64,000 nucleotides of DNA, from positions 90,862 to 154,861 of the forward strand of contig NZ_KE386995.1 in the NCBI RefSeq assembly GCF_000429945.1, given 5' to 3'. Numbering within the stretch: position 1 is the first letter of the stretch; every line of letters starts with the position of its first letter. The translations under genes were made by a program, and so were the position numbers. Below are positions 18,684 through 28,932 of this stretch, in pieces. This stretch comes from Desulfogranum japonicum DSM 18378. Lineage in GTDB: Bacteria > Desulfobacterota > Desulfobulbia > Desulfobulbales > Desulfobulbaceae. Below the pieces are notes generated by a model. That model was not told where the DNA came from. It was given only the letters and a program-made list of their open reading frames with translations, and did no database searches.

Positions 18684-21374
18684 ATGGCTCAAAACGAAAT
18701 TACAACGTGTTCTTCCAGTGACATCCTGCGTATATCTTACGATATCTGCAGATTCTTGATATCTGAGAGGGATCTCCCCTCCCTGCTGCAGGGGGTTTGT
18801 GATCGTTTTGTGTCTGACAATCAGCATCTCTGGGCCCTGGTTGTTCTTGTTGATTTTGAATCAGGAGGCATGGTTACCGCCGAATGTGGACTGCAGGAAC
18901 ATTTTCCTTCCATTATGGAGGCACTGAAAGCAGGGGAATTGCCATGGTGCGGGAGTCAGATTTTTGGCAAGTTGGATTCCATGTCTCTCCAGTGTCAGAA
19001 AGAAGGTTGTCGTTTTTGCAGCATGATGCCGCCACATGAGGAAGCGAGTATTTGTGTGTCCATACACTGTAACGAAACCTTGAACGGTTTTTTTATTATA
19101 CAGCCCACAGTTACTGTGGTGGATGAACATGTTTTCACTCTTTACAGGGAAATTGGAGAAGCTCTGGGGAGCGCTCTAAGAAAATTGGTTTCAGAAGAAG
19201 CCGCCCGGCAACGTGAAGAGCATCTGTTCCTCATGGAAGAACGCTATGAACTCGCTCTCTACGCCTCCCAGGCAGGGCTGTGGGATTGGAATATAAAAAC
19301 CGGAGAGATGTATACCAGTCCGAATCATAAACGTCACCTGGACTATCGAAATGAAAACGGCAGGCTGTCAGGTGGTACGGTAGCTGAGCAGAGGTTTATT
19401 CACCCGGATGACAGGGAGAGGGTACTCTCCATCCTCAATGATCACCTTGAAGGGAACTCTGAAGAGTATCGCATTGAATACAGAGTGAAAAGTGATAGTG
19501 GTGAATGGGAATGGTTTTTGGATCGAGGCAGGGTGGTTGAACGGGATGAAAAAGGGCAGCCCGTCCGCATGACTGGTACTCACCAGAATATTACTTTGCA
19601 GAAAAGAAGGGAACAGGCCATGGCATCCATACAGCAGCAACTGCATGATGCCGTAAGCAATGAACGTACCTTCCTGCAGACAGTGATTGATAGTGCGGGA
19701 GATCCTGTTATTGCCATAGATACCAGCTATAACGTATTGCTTGCCAATCAGGCAGCCGCCAAACTGGCGCAGAAGGCCATACCGGCCAGCAGTATGCAGG
19801 GAAGAAAATGTTATGAACTGCTATGTGGAAGAAAGCAGCCCTGTACCAACGATGCTTACCCCTGTCCGATACAAGCCATGGGGCAGCATGGCATACAGAT
19901 TAAATTGCTCCATAATCAGTATCATGGCAACGGAGTGAACAATACCTTTGAACTGGATGTATCTCCTCTGCTTGATCGCCAGGGCCAATTGTATGGAGTC
20001 ATAGAGGTCGCACGGGATGTTACCGACAGATTGCGGGTGGAGGAGGAACTCAGGGAAAGCCAATCCCGCCTGTATCGACTTGCCCACCATGATACCTTGA
20101 CCGGGTTGCCCAACAGATTGCTCTTCAAAGACCGTTTGAATCATTCCATTGATAAAGCAAAACGCAACTCGGGTAAGGTTGCAGTTCTTTTTCTGGACCT
20201 GGATCGATTCAAAACCATAAACGATACGCTGGGGCACGATGTTGGTGATGAACTGCTGATCGAGGTTGCCCGGAGATTACAGAACCTGTGCCGGATTGCG
20301 GACACCGTTGCCAGGCTGGGAGGTGATGAGTTTGTTTTTATTCTGGAGGATATCATCAATAAAGATGGTGCTGCCACTGTTGCCCGAAAAATAATTGCAT
20401 CCATAACCCGTCCTTTTGAACTCAACTCCCATACTCTTGCTGTGTCCACCAGTATCGGCATAAGTCTGTACCCCGATGATTCGCAGAATAAAGACGAAGT
20501 GGTCAAGTGTGCAGATGTCGCCTTGTATGAGGCAAAAGAATCCGGGAGAAATGCCTATCGCTTTTATGCAGGGCAGACGGGTTCACAGCGACTTGAACAG
20601 CGTCAGTTGGAAACTACATTGTTGCGGCAGGCGCTGCAGGAAAATCAATTCTGTATGCTTTTTCAAGCGTTACATGATTTGCCGCAGGCTACAGTAGTCG
20701 GGTATGAAGGGTTATTATGCTGGATGCACCCTGAACGGGGCCTGCTCATGCCTGAAGAGTTTTTTCCGCTGGCCCAGGGAAGTGATCTTTTAATGGAGCT
20801 GGAGTGTTTAGGCCTGGACAGCATTGCTCATGCTTTACAGTATTGGCAGGAGCAAGGTGTCTGTAAGCAGATGTCTGTAAGTTTGAATGTCACACTTGAA
20901 AGCCTGCATCATCCAGCGTTTGCCGCAAAGGTCAAACAAAAAACAGAGGAGTTTTCAGTTCTTAAGGGCGCATTGGAACTGGAATTCCAGGAACAGCTTC
21001 TTGTGGATAAACAATCGCCCTGTCTTGCTGAACTTCGAGAACTGACTGCGGCTGGCGTACGGTTGGTTGTAGATAATTTTGGTCTCGGCGAGATTTCGTT
21101 GCAACGGTTGCAGCAAATCCCCCTGCATGGATTGAAACTACATCCTCATCTGCTTGAAATCCGTCATGCGGATCATGGTGATGTGCACCTGATAGAGACC
21201 ATAACAACACTTGCCCATAAGCTTGACAGGAAAGTTGTTGCGCAGGGCGTAAGCAACCGACAACAACATAATCTTGCCATCAGCAATGGGTGTGACCAGG
21301 CACAGGGAATGTATTATTCTCAACCTGTGACCCGTGATAAGGTTCTGCATGCGTTATTGAAACAAGGTGTTTGA
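18684..21374 (+). CDS. GAF/PAS-GGDEF protein with degenerate EAL domain
   Basis: About 896 residues. An N-terminal GAF-like region (10-170) with a Cys-rich stretch (CQKEGCRFC) is followed by a PAS/PAC domain (about 190-310, WDWNIKTGEM...GTHQNIT), a second PAS (about 325-440), GGDEF and EAL. The GGDEF motif is intact (546-550, ARLGGDEF) with an RxxD I-site just before (RIAD). The EAL domain keeps E675 (EGL for EAL) and the Lys of LKLH. It has DNFG for DDFG (N798), AQGV for AEGV (Q854), and lacks the usual VNLS Asn. It is therefore probably not a phosphodiesterase but a cyclase with a possible c-di-GMP-binding EAL. Start: ATG 18684; an in-frame TTG at 18651 is possible. Confidence 0.9.
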   Translation: MAQNEITTCSSSDILRISYDICRFLISERDLPSLLQGVCDRFVSDNQHLWALVVLVDFESGGMVTAECGLQEHFPSIMEALKAGELPWCGSQIFGKLDSMSLQCQKEGCRFCSMMPPHEEASICVSIHCNETLNGFFIIQPTVTVVDEHVFTLYREIGEALGSALRKLVSEEAARQREEHLFLMEERYELALYASQAGLWDWNIKTGEMYTSPNHKRHLDYRNENGRLSGGTVAEQRFIHPDDRERVLSILNDHLEGNSEEYRIEYRVKSDSGEWEWFLDRGRVVERDEKGQPVRMTGTHQNITLQKRREQAMASIQQQLHDAVSNERTFLQTVIDSAGDPVIAIDTSYNVLLANQAAAKLAQKAIPASSMQGRKCYELLCGRKQPCTNDAYPCPIQAMGQHGIQIKLLHNQYHGNGVNNTFELDVSPLLDRQGQLYGVIEVARDVTDRLRVEEELRESQSRLYRLAHHDTLTGLPNRLLFKDRLNHSIDKAKRNSGKVAVLFLDLDRFKTINDTLGHDVGDELLIEVARRLQNLCRIADTVARLGGDEFVFILEDIINKDGAATVARKIIASITRPFELNSHTLAVSTSIGISLYPDDSQNKDEVVKCADVALYEAKESGRNAYRFYAGQTGSQRLEQRQLETTLLRQALQENQFCMLFQALHDLPQATVVGYEGLLCWMHPERGLLMPEEFFPLAQGSDLLMELECLGLDSIAHALQYWQEQGVCKQMSVSLNVTLESLHHPAFAAKVKQKTEEFSVLKGALELEFQEQLLVDKQSPCLAELRELTAAGVRLVVDNFGLGEISLQRLQQIPLHGLKLHPHLLEIRHADHGDVHLIETITTLAHKLDRKVVAQGVSNRQQHNLAISNGCDQAQGMYYSQPVTRDKVLHALLKQGV

Positions 21375-21639
21375 TACAAAACCATGGAGGAAAGTGGAGG
21401 CTGTGCGCGGGAAATTCCCTTTGACTGATTGTATATATGGGACTGATGTAGCTCACGTACGTTGCCATCTTTTTTATGCTCAGTTGACTCTGTCCAGAGG
21501 TTGTGGTAAGAGCACACGTCTATGTGCATTGATCTGGACACGAATCCTGTAAGGTCGGTTTACAGTATTGCAATGATCTGTGGCAGGGCCTGGTCGTGTT
21601 TGTATTCCTTTTATTTCAATTTTTCTACATCAGGCTAGT

Positions 21640-22950
21640 ATGCGAACCAATATAGTTCATATCGGAGCTGGAGAGCTCAACTACGAAATCCGTAATATCG
21701 TTCAAGTTTGTGAACGCCTCCAGAAAATGGGCGTGGAAATCAACTGGGAAAATATCGGCGACCCGGTAACCAAAGGCGAAACAGTTCCAGCCTGGATGAA
21801 AAATCTTGTCAGTGAAGCCGTCCAGGAGGATGCTGCCTATGCATATAGCCCGACAAAAGGAATGTTGGCAACGCGTCAGTACATAGCTGAAGGGACCAAT
21901 AGCAAAGGCGGCGTACAGATTGATGCGGATGATGTCATTTTCTTTAATGGGCTTGGTGATGCCATTTCAAAGGTCTTTGGTTTTCTGAAAAGAACCGCAA
22001 GGGTAGTTGTTCCAACGCCCAGTTATACAACCCATTCTTCCGCTGAAGCTGCCCATGCAGGTGCTGAACCAGTGACCTATATCCTGGACCCGAACCATAA
22101 CTGGTACCCGGATCTGGAAGATATTGAAAATCATATCAAATATAATCCTGCAGTGGCGGGAATTCTGATTATCAATCCAGATAATCCAACCGGTGCCGTA
22201 TATCCGGCAGAAGTGATTCGCTCGATTGTTGAAATTTGTGAGAAAAATGATCTTTTCATTATTTGTGACGAGATCTATCAAAACATGACCTATAACGGTA
22301 CGGTGGCAGCCCCACTATGTACGGTAATAGGGGAGAAGGTCCCGGCGCTTTGCATGCGTGGTATTTCCAAGGAAATGCCCTGGCCTGGTGCCCGTTGTGG
22401 ATGGATAGAAGTGTATAACAGCCACAAAGATCCCATGTTTGATATGTATGTACAGTCTATCCTGAATGCAAAAATGCTGGAGGTCTGCTCCACAACATTG
22501 CCACAGATTGTGCTGCCCAGGATCAAGGAGCACCCTCTGTATCATTCGTATCTGCAAGAGCGAATTGAACGTTATGAGAAACATTCCAACATTGCATACG
22601 ATATTTTAAAAAATGTAAAAGGTCTTTTGGTCAACAAAACAAATGGAGCTTTTTACATGAGTGCTGTTTTTGAAGAGGGAATTCTCAACAGTCAGCAGTT
22701 TCTGCCCATTGATAACAAAGATGCTCGTGAACTGGTGGAAACCCTTGTGTCCGGTCCAGGCGTGGAGCCCGATAAACGATTTGTATATTACCTTCTTGCC
22801 TCTACAGGCATCTGTGTCGTCCCCTTATCTTCATTTGCCACTGAACTGCATGGCTTCCGTATAACACTGCTTGAGCCCTGTGAGGAAAAATTCAGGAAAA
22901 TCTTCGAGACGATAAGTGAATGTATTCAAAGATATCTGGAATCTGCTTAA
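21640..22950 (+). CDS. PLP-dependent class I/II aminotransferase
   Basis: 436 residues with the fold-type I aminotransferase pattern: NPDNPTGAVYP (substrate and cofactor contacts), ICDEIYQNMTY (Asp binding the PLP ring nitrogen) and K244 in RGISKEMPWPGARCGW (Schiff-base lysine). The C-terminal GFRITLLEP carries the carboxylate-binding Arg. It resembles aspartate/alanine-type enzymes, but the substrate cannot be fixed. The ATG at 21640 gives the natural N terminus MRTNIVHIGAGELNYEIRNI. An upstream in-frame GTG at 21580 adds 20 non-conserved residues. Stands alone between the GGDEF protein and grpE. Confidence 0.88.
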   Translation: MRTNIVHIGAGELNYEIRNIVQVCERLQKMGVEINWENIGDPVTKGETVPAWMKNLVSEAVQEDAAYAYSPTKGMLATRQYIAEGTNSKGGVQIDADDVIFFNGLGDAISKVFGFLKRTARVVVPTPSYTTHSSAEAAHAGAEPVTYILDPNHNWYPDLEDIENHIKYNPAVAGILIINPDNPTGAVYPAEVIRSIVEICEKNDLFIICDEIYQNMTYNGTVAAPLCTVIGEKVPALCMRGISKEMPWPGARCGWIEVYNSHKDPMFDMYVQSILNAKMLEVCSTTLPQIVLPRIKEHPLYHSYLQERIERYEKHSNIAYDILKNVKGLLVNKTNGAFYMSAVFEEGILNSQQFLPIDNKDARELVETLVSGPGVEPDKRFVYYLLASTGICVVPLSSFATELHGFRITLLEPCEEKFRKIFETISECIQRYLESA

Positions 22951-23410
22951 TCTTGCGTTCTTATAAGCATATTCTGTTGCATCTGCCGTTTGCCCGGAAT
23001 AAAGCCGTATCTGACCCTGGTAGTGCGGCAGGTGCTGTAAATGTGCCTGCAAGTTTTTTTCATTGTAATGCTTAACAGGCTTGCCCTTTTCCTGGTCATC
23101 TTTCAGTGCTACCTTTATCGTTCCTGAAAAGCGAATAACCGGCTGTGGGCATGAAGAAAACAAATTCTGCCTGAAGAGTAGGTTCCGACGGAATAATGAG
23201 GAGCTATTTATCTGGAGTTGCAGAGGGTTTTTCCTTGGTAAAAGGGTTTTTGCTCCCCTTGACACCTCTTTTTACCATACTTAATGTTGCCAGCAGATTT
23301 GACCCGGCCTTGTTATTTGAGAACTCACGAGTGAATCGACAGCAGGGCTGAGTGTTCATGGAAGACAAATATTCAATTGAGTTGTGAGTTTGTAGAAAAG
23401 GGAGATAGAG
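22951..23410. other. Intergenic region before grpE (460 bases)
   Basis: No supported gene. A minus-strand frame (22831-23265) runs into the antisense of the aminotransferase and is not convincing. GGTAAAA (about 23237) and TTTTACC (about 23270) form a loose inverted repeat. The grpE promoter should lie here (see the promoter entry). Confidence 0.4.
23253..23281 (+). promoter_or_regulatory. Possible heat-shock (sigma-32-like) promoter of grpE-dnaK
   Basis: CCCCTTGACACC resembles the sigma-32 -35 box (CCCTTGAA), followed by ACCATACT about 12 bases on, a partial match to CCCCATNT. TTGACA is also a perfect sigma-70 -35, but no good -10 follows at 16-18 bases. No CIRCE inverted repeat was found. 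Distance to the grpE start is about 130 bases. Confidence 0.3.
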
Positions 23411-23989
23411 GTGGTAGAGGAGCATAAAGAACAACAACCTGTGGAAGAGGAAGGAGCAACGCGTGTTTCTGAAGACTCGGACGACGTGAACGGTGCTGCA
23501 GAGGAGGCAGTTGAACCTTCTGGCGAGGATTTGAAACAGAAGCTTGACGAAACACAGGATAAACTGCTTAGGGTTGCAGCCGAGTTTGAAAATTTCAAAA
23601 AGCGGATGGAGCGGGAACAGGCTAAACTCATTAAGTATGCCGGAGAAAATATCTTACGGGAGTTGCTTACAACGCTTGATAATCTTGATCGTGCCATAGA
23701 GCAGGGACAGGCTGATGCCGGTGATGATACAGCGAAGCTTCAATCCATGCTTGAGGGACTTGATCTCACCCAAAAAGGGTTGGTGGCAGCTCTGGAAAAA
23801 TTTGGTGTTGAAGCATTGGATTCCGTAGGGCAACCTTTTAATCCGGATGAGCAGGATGCCCTGACCATGGAAGCTCATGACACAATCCCAGCGAACCACG
23901 TGGTTCGGGAATATGCAAAAGGATACCGATTCAAGGATCGCGTGCTGCGCCACGCACAAGTTGTAGTATCGAGCGGTCCGGCAGCCTAA
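23411..23989 (+). CDS. grpE: Nucleotide exchange factor GrpE
   Basis: Releases ADP from DnaK in the Hsp70 cycle. 192 residues. A strongly acidic N-terminal tail is followed by a long coiled coil (about 40-110, with DKLLRVAAEFENFKKRMERE) and the C-terminal beta domain (about 130-190) with VGQPFNPDEQDALTM and GYRFKDRVLRHAQVVVS. The start is GTG at 23411 with GGGAG a few bases upstream. It precedes dnaK by 117 bases. hrcA is not upstream and dnaJ not downstream, unlike many bacteria. Confidence 0.95.
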   Translation: MVEEHKEQQPVEEEGATRVSEDSDDVNGAAEEAVEPSGEDLKQKLDETQDKLLRVAAEFENFKKRMEREQAKLIKYAGENILRELLTTLDNLDRAIEQGQADAGDDTAKLQSMLEGLDLTQKGLVAALEKFGVEALDSVGQPFNPDEQDALTMEAHDTIPANHVVREYAKGYRFKDRVLRHAQVVVSSGPAA

Positions 23990-24106
23990 AAATACATTTC
24001 ATCTGCTGCTTTACCAGGGACCTTTCAGGTAAGTGGTCGCGGTGTGGACACATCATTAATATATATATCGTTAGATTTTATTATATAGGAGACAGGAGAA
24101 CGAATT

Positions 24107-26038
24107 ATGGCAAAAATCATAGGAATTGACTTGGGTACAACCAACTCTTGTGTATCCATCATGGAGGGTGGTGATCCCAAAGTCATCGAAAATAGCGAAG
24201 GCAACAGAACTACTCCATCCATCGTTGCTTTCACTGATAATGGTGAGAGGTTGGTTGGTCAGGTGGCAAAGCGCCAGGCTGTAACCAATCCTACCAGGAC
24301 ACTTTTTGCAATCAAGCGACTGATCGGAAGAAAGTTTACCGATGCTGAAGTGAGGAAATCTGTTGACGTAAGTCCGTTTAAGATCATTGAGGGCCCTGGT
24401 GGTGATGCCGTCGTTGAGGTAGAAGGTAAAACATACACCGCTGCGGAAGTTTCAGCCATGATCCTTGGTAAAATGAAACAGACTGCTGAGGAGTATCTCG
24501 GTGAGCCGGTGACCGAAGCTGTTGTCACAGTGCCCGCTTATTTTAATGATGCGCAGCGCCAGGCAACTAAAGACGCTGGTAAAATCGCCGGACTGAATGT
24601 ACAGCGCATCATCAATGAGCCGACAGCTGCATCTCTTGCTTACGGTCTGGACAAGAAAGGCGAAGAAAAAATAGCTGTGTATGACTTGGGTGGCGGTACC
24701 TTTGATGTGTCCATCCTGGAGATTGGTGATGGTGTTTTTGAAGTGAAATCCACCAATGGCGATACCTTTCTCGGTGGTGAAGACTTTGATATGCGCATTG
24801 TTAACTGGCTTGCAGATGAATTCAAGCGTGAGCAGGGTGTTGATCTGCGCAATGACAAAATGGCGTTGCAGCGCCTGAAAGAGGAAGCGGAAAAGGCTAA
24901 AAAAGAGCTTTCCTCTGCCATGGAGACCGATATAAACCTGCCGTTTATCACCGCAGATGCTTCAGGACCCAAACACCTGAACATCAAGCTGAGTCGTGCT
25001 AAACTTGAGGCACTGGTTGAAGATCTCATCGAGCGTACAGCCGGTCCTTGTATGACAGCTTTAAAAGATGCAGGGTTAAGTGCTTCCGACATTGATGAGG
25101 TTATCCTTGTGGGTGGTATGACCCGTATGCCAAAAGTGCAGGAGAAGGTCAAAGCTATTTTTGGCAAAGAGCCTCATAAAGGCGTAAACCCGGATGAAGT
25201 GGTTGCCATTGGCGCTGCTATTCAGGGTGGTGTACTACAGGGTGATGTAAAGGATGTTCTCCTGCTTGACGTCACCCCATTGTCTCTGGGAATTGAGACG
25301 CTGGGTGGTGTAATGACCAAACTTATTGAGAAAAACACCACGGTTCCCACCAAAAAGAGCCAGGTTTTCTCCACAGCTGCCGATAACCAGCCTGCAGTTT
25401 CCATCCATGTGCTCCAGGGTGAACGTGAGATGGCCCAGGATAATAAAACCATTGGCCGATTCGAATTGGCTGATATTCCTCCGGCGCCGCGAGGTGTTCC
25501 TCAGATCGAAGTAGCCTTTGATCTTGATGCCAACGGTATTCTGCATGTATCTGCGAAGGACCTCGGAACCAATAAAGAGCAGTCCATTCGTATTACAGCC
25601 TCTTCAGGATTGTCCGAAGAAGAGATTGAAAGGATGAAAAAGGATGCTGAACTGCATGCAGAAGAGGACAAAAAACGCAAAGAACTGGTCGAAGCAAAAA
25701 ATAATGCTGACTCCATGGTGCACATGACTCAGAAGAGCCTGACAGAGTTGGGTGATAAAGTTGATGCTGAGACAAAGGCCAATGTTGAGCGCGAAATTGA
25801 AAATCTCAAAAAAGCCATGGAAGGTGATGACGTTGAGGCTATTAAGTCTGCAACCGAGGCCTTGACTCAAGCTTCCCATAAACTTGCTGAACTGATGTAT
25901 GCCCAGGCATCACAAGATAAGGGTGGTGCCGGCGGTCCTGGTGCAGGAGCGGGCGGAGCCGGTGCTGCAGGTGGTGCCAAAAAAGGCGGTAACGACGATG
26001 ATGATGTTGTAGACGCTGATTTTGAAGAGGTAAAATAA
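24107..26038 (+). CDS. dnaK: Chaperone DnaK (Hsp70)
   Basis: Main cytosolic Hsp70. 643 residues, full length. ATPase domain 1-385: [12 protein letters not shown] phosphate-1 loop, [31 protein letters not shown] and [13 protein letters not shown]. An interdomain linker [16 protein letters not shown] leads to the substrate-binding beta domain, and a helical lid ends in a Gly/Ala-rich tail and DADFEEVK, the usual EEVK-type end. Strong ribosome binding site (GGAGACAGGAG). A perfect terminator follows. With grpE it forms the heat-shock unit of the window. Confidence 0.98.
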   Translation: MAKIIGIDLGTTNSCVSIMEGGDPKVIENSEGNRTTPSIVAFTDNGERLVGQVAKRQAVTNPTRTLFAIKRLIGRKFTDAEVRKSVDVSPFKIIEGPGGDAVVEVEGKTYTAAEVSAMILGKMKQTAEEYLGEPVTEAVVTVPAYFNDAQRQATKDAGKIAGLNVQRIINEPTAASLAYGLDKKGEEKIAVYDLGGGTFDVSILEIGDGVFEVKSTNGDTFLGGEDFDMRIVNWLADEFKREQGVDLRNDKMALQRLKEEAEKAKKELSSAMETDINLPFITADASGPKHLNIKLSRAKLEALVEDLIERTAGPCMTALKDAGLSASDIDEVILVGGMTRMPKVQEKVKAIFGKEPHKGVNPDEVVAIGAAIQGGVLQGDVKDVLLLDVTPLSLGIETLGGVMTKLIEKNTTVPTKKSQVFSTAADNQPAVSIHVLQGEREMAQDNKTIGRFELADIPPAPRGVPQIEVAFDLDANGILHVSAKDLGTNKEQSIRITASSGLSEEEIERMKKDAELHAEEDKKRKELVEAKNNADSMVHMTQKSLTELGDKVDAETKANVEREIENLKKAMEGDDVEAIKSATEALTQASHKLAELMYAQASQDKGGAGGPGAGAGGAGAAGGAKKGGNDDDDVVDADFEEVK

Positions 26039-26070
26039 GATATTTTATCTTTGACATTGTTTGTCGGATC

Positions 26071-26105
26071 ATGGGAGTGCAGTTTTCTGCACTCCCATTT
26101 TTTTT
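26071..26105 (+). terminator. Rho-independent terminator of dnaK
   Basis: ATGGGAGTGCAG, loop TTTT, CTGCACTCCCAT: a perfect 12-bp stem followed by eight T. It lies 33 bases after the dnaK stop. Confidence 0.95.
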
Positions 26106-26270
26106 GATTTTGCGCTATACATTGAACTCAAATACCCCGCATTTCCCATGGCTCTTTTTGGATACATGTTTAACTGCCTGTAAAGCAGAGTGTTTTTCAG
26201 GCAAATGTGAAAATGTTACCCTACGGGGCGAGCAGATTTTCACTACCTCTTTTGTTACCGAACATTTGTA

Positions 26271-26354
26271 GGTAAGCTTGGACTCCGGTTGTTCACTACA
26301 GTTGCATGTCCGGTGCTTTGCGTCTACTGTAAAAAATGCTTGTGAGAAATCCGG
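26271..26354 (+). repeat. Repeat family C, copy 1 (about 85 bp)
   Basis: Similar to 27443-27527 and to 48012-48066. Aligned blocks: AAGC...GACTCCG, GGTGC.T.GC.TCTACTG, AAAA.ATRCTYGTGAGA and ATCC. It lies just upstream of trpS, with copy C2 just downstream. The family has an AT-rich core, TACTGCAAAATATACTCGTG in the best copies. Confidence 0.5.
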
Positions 26355-26394
26355 AAGAATATGCACCGTTAACTTCAACATTTACGCAATACAG

Positions 26395-27363
26395 ATGAAA
26401 CGAATACTATCAGGCATTCAGCCTTCAGGTAAGCTACATATTGGTAATTATTTTGGAATGATGCAGGCTATGATTCGCCATATGGATTCTTCGGATCTGT
26501 ATGTTTTTATAGTAGATCTGCATGCACTCACCTCTGTACATGATAGGGACAGGTTACGAGAAGGTACTCTAGAAGCAGCTGCAGATTTTCTGGCTCTTGG
26601 GCTGGATCCTGACAAATGCATTTTTTGGGTACAGTCTGATGTGCCTGAAGTCTGTGAGCTAACCTGGATGTTGTCCACTCTGACCCCTATGGGCCTTTTG
26701 GAGCGTTGCCATTCGTATAAAGATAAGATTGCAAAAAATATTCCAGCCAGCCACGGGCTGTTCTCTTATCCTGTGCTGATGGCAGCTGATATCCTGCTTT
26801 ACCAGGCAGAGGTTGTTCCAGTTGGAAAAGACCAAAAGCAGCATCTCGAAGTTGCCAGGGATATTGCTATCAAATTCAACAATGCATTTGGGGAAACCTT
26901 TGTCGTGCCTGAGCCGGCTATAAGTGAGTCAACAGCTATCGTTCCAGGGCTTGATGGCCAGAAAATGTCTAAATCATATGGCAATACTATTCCCATATTT
27001 ATGGATGAAAAACCGTTGCGCAAGGTGATCATGTCTATCCAGACAGATGCAACTCCTGTTGATGAGCCCAAGGATCCCGATACATGCAATCTGTATGCGC
27101 TTCTTAAACTGTTTGCTTCTCCGGAAAAGATGGAAGAAGTACATGGCCTGTACGTTAATGGTGGCGCGGCCTACGGGTATTTGAAGCAGGACTTGTTTGA
27201 ATTGATTAACGAGTATTTTAAAAGTGCGCGTGCCAGAAAAAAAGAACTGTTGGATAATCGTGACTATCTGCGTCAGGTTTTAGCTAAAGGAGCTGAAAAG
27301 GCACGGGAGAAAGCCTCTGTGACGCTGGATCTGGCCAGGGATCGGATGGGGCTGAAGTATTGA
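26395..27363 (+). CDS. trpS: Tryptophanyl-tRNA synthetase
   Basis: Class I synthetase charging tRNA-Trp. 322 residues. The HIGH-type motif is in SGIQPSGKLHIGNYFG at the N terminus. Tryptophan-pocket segments include PVLMAADILLYQAEVVPVGK and DQKQHLEVARDIA; the KMSKS motif is in GLDGQKMSKSYGNT. The ATG at 26395 is chosen because it gives the normal N terminus MKRILSGIQPSG. The frame is open 39 codons further up, but that part encodes repeat C. Flanked on both sides by family C repeats. Confidence 0.96.
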   Translation: MKRILSGIQPSGKLHIGNYFGMMQAMIRHMDSSDLYVFIVDLHALTSVHDRDRLREGTLEAAADFLALGLDPDKCIFWVQSDVPEVCELTWMLSTLTPMGLLERCHSYKDKIAKNIPASHGLFSYPVLMAADILLYQAEVVPVGKDQKQHLEVARDIAIKFNNAFGETFVVPEPAISESTAIVPGLDGQKMSKSYGNTIPIFMDEKPLRKVIMSIQTDATPVDEPKDPDTCNLYALLKLFASPEKMEEVHGLYVNGGAAYGYLKQDLFELINEYFKSARARKKELLDNRDYLRQVLAKGAEKAREKASVTLDLARDRMGLKY

Positions 27364-27382
27364 CGGTTGTCTTCTTTGATCA

Positions 27383-27420
27383 CCGACACGCGGGTGGTGT
27401 ATGCTCCATCCGCGTGCCGG
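27383..27420 (+). terminator. Hairpin after trpS, probable terminator
   Basis: CCGACACGCGGGTGG pairs with CCATCCGCGTGCCGG (15-base stem, two mismatches, 8-base loop), followed by TTTGGTT, so the T-run is short. It lies between trpS and the convergent PPIase gene. Confidence 0.6.
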
Positions 27421-27442
27421 TTTGGTTGCCTGCCATTTGCAG

Positions 27443-27527
27443 TGAAGCGTATAGACTCCGAGGTTTACTCGGGCTAGACGTGTGGTGCCTCGCATCTACT
27501 GCAAAATATACTCGTGAGAGATCCAGG
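27443..27527 (+). repeat. Repeat family C, copy 2
   Basis: Contains CTACTGCAAAATATACTCGT (27496-27515), nearly identical to 48042-48061 and similar to 26324-26343. An internal small stem CCGAG-GTTTA-CTCGG is present. It lies in the trpS/PPIase convergent gap. Confidence 0.55.
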
Positions 27528-27556
27528 CCAGAAATTTTTCTAAAAACGTTTCCGGC

Positions 27557-28603
27557 TTACTGCTTTACATCAACCAGTTCCACATAGAATACAAGCCATG
27601 CATTCGGTGGAATGATGCCATTGCCTGCACCGCGCTCGCCATAGGCAAGATCTGGAGGAAGGATAATGGTCCGCTCTTCACCTTTGTGCATATCCAGGAG
27701 CGCCTCGTCCCATCCCGGAATAACCCTGCCTGTTCCTACAGGAAATTCAATGGGTTCCTTACGCTGATAGGAACTGTCAAACTTACGATAGTTGGCAAGG
27801 AGTCTACCGGTGTAGTGCACACTGACTATATCTCCCTTGGACGGTTTGGGGCCGTTGCCTTCTTTTTCAACCTGGTAGTACATGCCTGAACGGGTTCTGC
27901 GTGCTTCAGGCCATTTTTGCTGTATTTTCTTTTTGAGTTGTTCAAGTTCCTTTTGCTGGCTTTCTTTTTCTTTATCGCTAATTTCAGACAGTGCCTTGTC
28001 AAAGGCCTCCTGATCAGTTTTAAACGCCTCCGCTTCTTTGCCAACGCGGATGATTTCTATGTGCTGAATTTTATCTCCCTGCTGAATTGCGTTAACAACA
28101 TCCTGCCCTTCAACAACTTTACCAAAAACAGTATGTTTTCCATCCAGGTGGGGAGTGGGGAGATGGGTAATGAAGAATTGGCTGCCGTTGGTTCCGGGCC
28201 CTGCGTTAGCCATGCTGAGAATACCTGGGCTGTCGTGTTTGAGGGATGAACGAATTTCATCTGGGAAAGTATATCCCGGGCCACCTGTCCCTGTTCCCAG
28301 TGGACATCCACCCTGGATCATGAAATTGTTGATGACCCGGTGAAAGGTGAGTCCATCGTAGAATGGTTTACCCAAGGGCTTCTCTGAACCACCGAGGTGC
28401 AGGGTACCTTCTGCCAGGCCAATAAAATTGATAACAGTGAGTGGTGTTTTGTCGTAATACAGCTCAAGCAGTATGTCGCCCTTTGATGTATTGATTTTTG
28501 CATATAAACCGTCTTTCATTTCCTTTTCCTCTGCTGCGGAGAGTGTCTGCCCTGCATAGATACAACACAGAAGGACGAGCAGTATGCTCAGCAGTTTCCT
28601 CAT
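27557..28603 (-). CDS. Secreted dual peptidyl-prolyl isomerase: cyclophilin-FKBP fusion
   Basis: 348 residues. Signal peptide [19 protein letters not shown]... with likely cleavage after TLSA, so periplasmic. A cyclophilin domain (about 30-185) has [30 protein letters not shown] and [12 protein letters not shown] charged helical linker (about 185-235, rich in K/E/Q) follows, then a complete FKBP domain (about 245-348) with [24 protein letters not shown] and WLVFYVELV. Active-site residues of both families are present, so both halves should be active prolyl isomerases. The ATG at 28603 has AAGGAG 6 bases upstream. Probably a folding factor for exported proteins. Divergent from waaA. Confidence 0.92.
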   Translation of the reverse strand: MRKLLSILLVLLCCIYAGQTLSAAEEKEMKDGLYAKINTSKGDILLELYYDKTPLTVINFIGLAEGTLHLGGSEKPLGKPFYDGLTFHRVINNFMIQGGCPLGTGTGGPGYTFPDEIRSSLKHDSPGILSMANAGPGTNGSQFFITHLPTPHLDGKHTVFGKVVEGQDVVNAIQQGDKIQHIEIIRVGKEAEAFKTDQEAFDKALSEISDKEKESQQKELEQLKKKIQQKWPEARRTRSGMYYQVEKEGNGPKPSKGDIVSVHYTGRLLANYRKFDSSYQRKEPIEFPVGTGRVIPGWDEALLDMHKGEERTIILPPDLAYGERGAGNGIIPPNAWLVFYVELVDVKQ

Positions 28604-28932
28604 AACAATCTCCTTGTTTGAGTAGATAAAATTAATAAGTATTTGGCGTGTATTCACTCAGAATCAACAGTATACTAATACAAGTACACAGAGTATATAC
28701 AGGAAAACCGAGATGAATGCGAGGTTGCTAACAAATCATGGATAAAGATGTCAATGAAAATTGAGACGAAATGATTCCTGTGTTCGGTCGGGAGTCGCTA
28801 TATCTACTGAAAGTAAAAAAAAGGGCCATTATTTCCGTATTGAGTGGAAACGTTATTGACTCTCTTTGTGTAAGTTGGTTTAATAGAGAGTTTTTATCGA
28901 AGTCACAAAACACCGACGCTACTGTGGAAAAA

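Noticed and set aside
22831..23265. Minus-strand frame of 144 codons between the aminotransferase and grpE
   Set aside because: It runs 120 bases into the antisense of the aminotransferase, has no ribosome binding site and no recognisable family. Parts read like protein, so a decayed gene is possible but unsupported.
23253..23410. CIRCE operator upstream of grpE
   Set aside because: No TTAGCACTC-N9-GAGTGCTAA inverted repeat is present; ACTCACGAGTG at about 23323-23333 is too short and too imperfect.
26278..26394. N-terminal extension of trpS by 39 codons
   Set aside because: It encodes repeat C sequence; the conserved trpS N terminus begins at 26395.
28771..28932. N-terminal extension of waaA by 54 codons
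   Set aside because: The extension is not family-like and would put the membrane anchor in the middle of the protein; ATG 28933 gives the normal N terminus.
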